The notes under the pieces: model-generated
What the model saw: only the letters and a program-made list of their open reading frames with translations
What the model was told of the DNA's origin: nothing
Databases searched by the model: none
Made by a program: the position numbers and the translations under genes
Shown: positions 59,953-64,000 of the stretch, piece after piece
Numbering within the stretch: position 1 is the first letter of the stretch
How the letters are laid out: each line of letters begins with the position of its first letter
Source: JBDSKH01 sp035495435
Lineage (GTDB): Bacteria; Actinomycetota; Actinomycetes; Actinomycetales; Microbacteriaceae
DNA length: 64,000 nt
NCBI GenBank assembly: GCA_035495435.1
Contig: DATJFV010000037.1
Location: forward strand, 7,592 to 71,591
Reading direction: 5' to 3'

Positions 59953-60318
59953 TTACGTCTCCAGCGTGGAGACCGGCTCCCCCACCTCCACGATGTAGGT
60001 CGACAGCATCCGACCGGTCTCCGGTCCGAGGTCGGTGGCGTTGTGCGGCACCCCGGGCGGGATGATGAAGCCGTCTCCCGCATTCAGGATGCGTGTAGCG
60101 CGGTCCTTCCGCTCCATCTGCACCTTGCCGGCGACGATGTACCCCACCTCCTCGCCGGGGTGGTGATGCCAGCCCGACGAGACGCCCACGGGGATCTCGG
60201 TGAGCACCTGAACGATGTCGCGCCCGGGTATCGTCGACGACTCGTGCTGGATCTCGGTGCGCTTGAGCACCGCGCGCAGGTCATCGCGGTCGGCAGCGCC
60301 GGAAGGTCGGTCAGACAT
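59953..60318 (-). CDS. Cupin-domain protein
   Basis: A 121-residue single-domain cupin. Motif 1 GWHHHPGEEVGYIVAGKVQM gives two His and a Glu for metal; motif 2 PPGVPHNATDLG gives the third His. AGGAG is 5 nt before the ATG. Last gene of a minus-strand set with a RidA protein and two alpha/beta hydrolases. It may be an isomerase, dioxygenase or sensor; no specific role is visible. Confidence 0.82.
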   Translation of the reverse strand: MSDRPSGAADRDDLRAVLKRTEIQHESSTIPGRDIVQVLTEIPVGVSSGWHHHPGEEVGYIVAGKVQMERKDRATRILNAGDGFIIPPGVPHNATDLGPETGRMLSTYIVEVGEPVSTLET

Positions 60319-60341
60319 GGCTGCTCCTCTCTGGTTCCGGG

Positions 60342-61163
60342 TCAGCTACGGATGAACTCGAGCAGGTCGGTGTTGAACTGCGCGGCGTGCGTGTCCATGA
60401 GGCCGTGCGGAGCGCCGGGGTAGTAGATCTCCTTGGCGTTGGCGATGAGCGCCGCCGACTTGTGGGCGGAGTCCTTCACGGGGACGATCTGGTCGTCCTC
60501 GCCGTGCAGCACGAGCGTCGGCACGTCGATGGCCTTCAGGTCGTCGGTGAAGTCGGTCTCCGAGAACGCCTTGATGCTGGCGTAGGCGTTGCGCAGGCCC
60601 GACTGCATGCTCCACAGCCAGAACTGCTCGAGGACGCCGGCGGAGACGGTCGAGCCGTCGCGGTTGGCGCCGTAGAACGGCGTGGCCAGGTCCTTGTAGA
60701 ACTGCGAACGGTCCTTCAGGAGGTTCGCGCGGAGTTCGTCGAACACGGCGATCGGGAGGCCCTCGGGGTTGGTCTCGGACTGCACCATGATGGGCGGCAC
60801 AGCGGAGACGAGGACGGCTTTGCGAACCTTGCTGGTTCCGTGCCGGCCGATGTAGCGCGCCACCTCTCCGCCGCCGGTGGAGTGGCCGACGAGGGTGACG
60901 TCGGTGAGGCCGAGCGTGTCGATGACGGCCGCGAGGTCGTCGGCGTACCCGTCCATGTCGTTGCGGTTCGTCGCCTGGCCGGAGCGCCCGTGACCGCGAC
61001 GGTCGTGCGCGATGACCCGGTAGCCCTGCTCGGCGAGGAAATGCAGCTGACCGTCCCAGGCATCCGCGCTCAGCGGCCAGCCGTGAGAGAAGGTGACGAC
61101 GGGGCCGTCTCCCCAGTCTTTGTAGTAGATCGGGGTTCCGTCTTCGGCGGTGATGTAGCTCAT
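60342..61163 (-). CDS. Alpha/beta hydrolase, non-heme chloroperoxidase type
   Basis: A 273-residue hydrolase. The triad is Ser95 (VGHSTGGG), Asp near 223-224 (HGEDDQIVP) and His253 (APHGL). Strings such as FSHGWPLSADAWDGQ and IAHDRRGHGRS are those of cofactor-free haloperoxidases, whose true job is usually an esterase/perhydrolase. Cytoplasmic, no signal peptide. Grouped with RidA, cupin and a second hydrolase. Confidence 0.88.
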   Translation of the reverse strand: MSYITAEDGTPIYYKDWGDGPVVTFSHGWPLSADAWDGQLHFLAEQGYRVIAHDRRGHGRSGQATNRNDMDGYADDLAAVIDTLGLTDVTLVGHSTGGGEVARYIGRHGTSKVRKAVLVSAVPPIMVQSETNPEGLPIAVFDELRANLLKDRSQFYKDLATPFYGANRDGSTVSAGVLEQFWLWSMQSGLRNAYASIKAFSETDFTDDLKAIDVPTLVLHGEDDQIVPVKDSAHKSAALIANAKEIYYPGAPHGLMDTHAAQFNTDLLEFIRS

Positions 61164-61197
61164 GTTCGTGTCCTTTGTTCGATGGGGTTCTGGTGGG

Positions 61198-61560
61198 CTA
61201 GTTCACGGTCGCGATGCAGTCGATCTCCACCGCCCAACCGGGCAGTTGCGCGCCGATGACCGTGCGTGCGGGGAGGTGCGAACCGAACGCCCGCACGTAG
61301 GCCGCGTTGAATTCCGGAAGGTCGTTCAGGTCGGCGAGGGCGACGCCGCATCGGACGATGTCGTCGACCGTCGCCCCCGCCGACCGCAGGATCGCGGCGA
61401 TGTTCTCCATGACCAGTTCGGTCTGCTCACCGACATTGCCGGTGACGAGCTCGCCGTTGCGGGTGGGGATCTGGCCGGAGACGAACAGCAGCGTGCCCTG
61501 CGCCGTGACGGCGGGCACGTAGGGCAGGCCGCTGGTGCCGCCGCTTCCCGTGGTCTTCAT
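61198..61560 (-). CDS. RidA-family (YjgF/UK114) protein
   Basis: A 120-residue RidA-like protein: GLPYVPAVTAQGTLLFVSGQ, TELVMENIAAILRSAGAT, AYVRAFGSHLPARTVIGAQL and the ending VEIDCIATVN. The Arg of LPARTV that contacts the imine carboxylate is present. RidA hydrolyses reactive 2-aminoacrylate-type imines; subfamilies serve catabolic clusters. ATG at 61558-61560 gives the normal length. Confidence 0.88.
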   Translation of the reverse strand: MKTTGSGGTSGLPYVPAVTAQGTLLFVSGQIPTRNGELVTGNVGEQTELVMENIAAILRSAGATVDDIVRCGVALADLNDLPEFNAAYVRAFGSHLPARTVIGAQLPGWAVEIDCIATVN

Positions 61561-61580
61561 GGTCTCGGTTCCTCGGCCGC

Positions 61581-62315
61581 TCAGTTGCCGGTGGTTGCGG
61601 CAGCGGCTTCGCGAATCAGTTCGGCGACGCGCGCGGCCTCGGGAATGCCGACCGTGTGCGATCCGCCCTCGAGCTCGACCGTCCGGCGGGAGCCGGCCCG
61701 TTCGGCCATGAAGCGGTGCATTGCCGCCGGGATGTTGAGGTCCAGTGCGCCGAAGATGAACCAGCTCGGCACGGTCTTCCACGCCGGCGTGCCGGATGCC
61801 TGGCTGAACGCCGATTCGAGGATCGGACGCTGGGTGACCGCCATCACGTTGGCGACCTCGGCGGGCGAGTCGGCGGCGAACTGCGCGTGGTAGCGCGACT
61901 GCATGATGTAGAGGTCGTTGTCGCCGTCGGCCTGCGGCACTCGGGTGAGGGTTTCGCCGAGGCTGGAACCGGGGAGTCGGTTCGCGAGGTCTCCGGGGGT
62001 CTCTCCCTCCTCCGGGGCGAAGGCGCCCACGAAGACGAGGGCCTTGACGTTGGGGTTGTCGGTACCGCCGTTGCTGATGACGGTGCCGCCGTAGGAGTGG
62101 CCGACGAGCACGATGTCGCCGGTGACGTCGGTGAGCGCTGCGCGCAGGTACTCGGAGTCGAAGCTTCCCCCGCGCAACGGGTTGGCGATGGCGATCGCGG
62201 GGTAGCCATCCGCCAGCAGTTCGGCGATCACGCCGTTCCAGCTGGACGACTCGGCGAACGCGCCGTGAACGAGGACGATGGTCGGTTTGCCCGTGGCGGG
62301 CTGGGTGATGGACAT
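61581..62315 (-). CDS. Alpha/beta hydrolase (EstC/salicylate esterase-like)
   Basis: A 244-residue hydrolase: VLVHGAFAESSSWNGVI oxyanion region, nucleophile Ser74 in LVGHSYGG, an Asp in FGALDLNIP and His in GGSHTVGIPEA. Similar to plant-like methyl-ester hydrolases and actinobacterial EstC. AGGAG stands 6 nt before the ATG. First gene of the hydrolase-RidA-hydrolase-cupin set, behind an unusual double hairpin. Confidence 0.88.
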   Translation of the reverse strand: MSITQPATGKPTIVLVHGAFAESSSWNGVIAELLADGYPAIAIANPLRGGSFDSEYLRAALTDVTGDIVLVGHSYGGTVISNGGTDNPNVKALVFVGAFAPEEGETPGDLANRLPGSSLGETLTRVPQADGDNDLYIMQSRYHAQFAADSPAEVANVMAVTQRPILESAFSQASGTPAWKTVPSWFIFGALDLNIPAAMHRFMAERAGSRRTVELEGGSHTVGIPEAARVAELIREAAAATTGN

Positions 62316-62410
62316 GGTGATCTCCTGAACGGTGGTGACCTCAGGGAGTTGAGGTGATCACCATCGTTTCGAGGTGCCCGCACGCCGTCGCCCACGCCAG
62401 CGCCCGTCTT

Positions 62411-62456
62411 GGGGGTGCGTTGGCGTGGAGACGCACCCCCCTGCCAGCAGGGGGGT
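62411..62456 (-). terminator. Two overlapping GC hairpins after the histidine kinase gene
   Basis: ACCCCCCTG (62435-62443) pairs with CAGGGGGGT (62448-62456), ending at the kinase stop codon. The bases 62431-62440 (ACGCACCCCC) also pair perfectly with 62411-62420 (GGGGGTGCGT). Both stems need the same C-run, so they exclude each other. The first probably terminates the kinase transcript; the pair could also act as a switch for the hydrolase operon. Confidence 0.55.
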
Positions 62457-64000
62457 TACGCGGGCTCCACCGGAAGCGTCGCCGTGATCGTCGTGCCCTT
62501 CGCGGTGGGGCTGGAGAGAGCGAAGACGCCGCCGAGGGCGTCGACGCGGTCGGTCAATCCGAGCAGTCCGGAGCCCTTCGCCGGGTCCGCGTTGCCCACC
62601 CCATCGTCGGCGATGGTGACGCGCAGCCCGTCCGGCGTCACCTCGATCGTGATCTCCACCGTCGACGCTTTCGAGTACTTGCTGGAGTTGGTGAGCGCCT
62701 CGGACACGACGTAGTAGGCGGCGACTTCGATGCTGTCGGCAAGGCGGGGCAGGTCTGTCATCGTCAGCGTGACCGGAATCGGCGAGCGCCGGGCCAGGGA
62801 TCGGATGGCGGGGCCCAGACCGCCTTCGGACAGTATCGCCGGGTGGAGCCCGCGGGACAGTTCGCGGAGGTCGTCGAGCGCACCGATCAGCTGGTCTGCA
62901 ATGTTCGCAGCCTTCTCGCGTTGGCTGCTCTGGCTCTCGGGAAGGGCGCCTTCCAGGTCTCGGAGTTCGACCGAGATGCCCACCAGGCGTTGCTGGATGC
63001 CGTCATGCAGGTCTCGCTCGAAACGCCGACGCGTCTCGTCGGCGGTCTGGACGATCCGCGCTCGAGACTCAATGAGGTCGAGCCGCGAGTTCATGTTGCC
63101 GATCGAGGTGCCGATCAGCTCTGCGAACTGAGCGAGTCGCTCTTCGGTCTCGGCCGGGAGCGCGGCCTCCCCCATCGTGATCACGATGACGGCTCCCCAT
63201 ACCCGGTTGCCCACGAAGACGGGACTGGCCACGCTTTCGGTGATTCCCAGCTGCCGGGAGAGTTCGGCGAACCGGCCGGTTGCGCCGTCGAATCCGTGCT
63301 GTCGTGCGGGGCGCCGCGTGTGCCACACGTAGGCCACCGGATTCTCGCCGCCGAACGGAAGAACCTGCCCCTCGAACTGGTTCAGGTTGGGCTCACCCCA
63401 ACCGGCCATCACGGTGGCGAACTCGTCGTTCTCGTAGCGGATGATGACCGACCCGCTTGCGTTGGCCCGGTGCAGGAACCCGATCTCGCGCACGATCGTC
63501 GGAAGCGTCAGGTCCCACTCTTCGCGCGCGACGACGGTCGCGACGCGCCGGAGGGACTGCTGCACGTCGGCGAGGATCTGCAGTTCGGTGCGCGCCTCCA
63601 TGTTGGCCAACGCAACCCCGACCAGTTCGGCGAACCGCGCCATCCGATCTTCGGTCTCGGCGGGCAGGGAAGCGTTGACGGATCCCACGACCAGGGCTCC
63701 CCAGAGTCGGCCGGAGACACGGATCGGGGCGGCCACCCCGCATCGCATCCCGACGTTGCGTTGAATCGTGCCGATCTGACCTTCGACGGCACCGTAGTCC
63801 TCGACCCGTGCCGGCATCCCGGTCGTGCGAACCTGGCCGGTCGCGCTGTTGCCCCGTGTACTGATCCGACTGCCGAGCGCGAAGCCGGTGTCGAGGGAGC
63901 CCCACCTGCCCACCGTGGTCGCCATGTCGTCATCGTCGAACCGGAACACCAGGGCCCCCGACACATGGGTGAGCAGGCCGAGCTGCTCGGCGACAGCGCG
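62456..64000 (-). CDS. GAF-domain sensor histidine kinase, NarL-type partner (cut by window edge)
   Basis: At least 514 residues are visible; the frame remains open to base 64000. Two repeated GAF modules are seen (each with RMARFAELVG/RLAQFAELIG-type ends and LWGALVVGS/VWGAVIVIT cores). A HisKA_3 segment RRRFERDLHDGIQQRLVGIS holds the phosphate-accepting His, followed by a HATPase_c domain (EALTNSSKYSKAS N-box; DDGVGNADPAKGSGLLGL G-box). No membrane helix is seen, so it senses a cytosolic signal such as redox or NO. Its response regulator is not in the window. Confidence 0.88.
   Translation of the reverse strand, partial: RAVAEQLGLLTHVSGALVFRFDDDDMATTVGRWGSLDTGFALGSRISTRGNSATGQVRTTGMPARVEDYGAVEGQIGTIQRNVGMRCGVAAPIRVSGRLWGALVVGSVNASLPAETEDRMARFAELVGVALANMEARTELQILADVQQSLRRVATVVAREEWDLTLPTIVREIGFLHRANASGSVIIRYENDEFATVMAGWGEPNLNQFEGQVLPFGGENPVAYVWHTRRPARQHGFDGATGRFAELSRQLGITESVASPVFVGNRVWGAVIVITMGEAALPAETEERLAQFAELIGTSIGNMNSRLDLIESRARIVQTADETRRRFERDLHDGIQQRLVGISVELRDLEGALPESQSSQREKAANIADQLIGALDDLRELSRGLHPAILSEGGLGPAIRSLARRSPIPVTLTMTDLPRLADSIEVAAYYVVSEALTNSSKYSKASTVEITIEVTPDGLRVTIADDGVGNADPAKGSGLLGLTDRVDALGGVFALSSPTAKGTTITATLPVEPA

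Overview
The window is high-GC, densely coded bacterial DNA. Short or overlapping gene junctions, mycothiol-era arsenic genes, a sortase-E-type LAATG protein, KtrAB, MMPL and GtrA proteins, and several leaderless promoters (TANNNT box 6-7 nt before the ATG) all point to an actinobacterium, most likely Microbacteriaceae (Microbacterium-like). This placement is inferred from gene style, not from a marker gene. No rRNA, tRNA, CRISPR array or insertion sequence was seen, and no gene-free stretch exceeds 300 bases.

Bases 1-11600 are mostly housekeeping and surface functions: an MMPL transporter with divergent MarR regulator, the ktrB-ktrA potassium uptake pair, a LAATG-anchored surface protein, a lipoprotein, a regulator with two LuxR HTH domains, a GH3 glycosidase and a three-gene envelope glycosylation operon (GT39, GtrA, MGDG-synthase-like GT).

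Bases 11700-34300 form a large catabolic island around a PcaR-type IclR regulator. On the minus strand, an eight-gene operon with overlapping or nearly touching genes runs aminotransferase, AcoX-like kinase fold, GcvPA-like, GcvPB-like, Ser/Cys proline racemase-family protein, pcaI, pcaJ, pcaF. Divergently lie an aldehyde dehydrogenase, the IclR gene and an old yellow enzyme. A second minus-strand operon carries a two-domain VOC protein, a polar amino-acid ABC transporter, a fused HcnB-HcnC-like FAD dehydrogenase, a DHDPS-family lyase and a [2Fe-2S] HcnA-like subunit. A plus-strand operon of two SDRs and a 3-hydroxyacyl-CoA dehydrogenase shares the divergent operator region. The parts resemble 4-hydroxyproline catabolism joined to a beta-ketoadipate endpoint, but no ring-cleavage genes and no GcvT or GcvH are present. 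This is the most promising undescribed system in the window.

Bases 34330-38411 are an arsenic island without a recognisable ArsB/Acr3 pump: arsC, an aquaporin-like channel, an ArsR-LMW-phosphatase fusion, arsN, arsO and a second arsR. An orphan regulator follows.

Bases 39026-50107 handle sugar acids: a ribose-type ABC importer with SMP-30 lactonase and IclR regulator, then IdnD-like, FAH, SDR, IclR, 2-hydroxyacid dehydrogenase and a GarR-like reductase, with shared palindromic operators. Bases 50173-58604 are a second sugar-uptake locus (two LacI regulators, aldose epimerase, P-loop kinase, and a RhaSTPQ/Lsr-type ABC system whose ATPase is fused to one permease), preceded by a perfect 30-bp palindrome.

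The end of the window holds a Doc-type toxin-antitoxin pair, a GNAT, a cupin, two alpha/beta hydrolases with a RidA protein, and a GAF-domain histidine kinase cut by the window edge.
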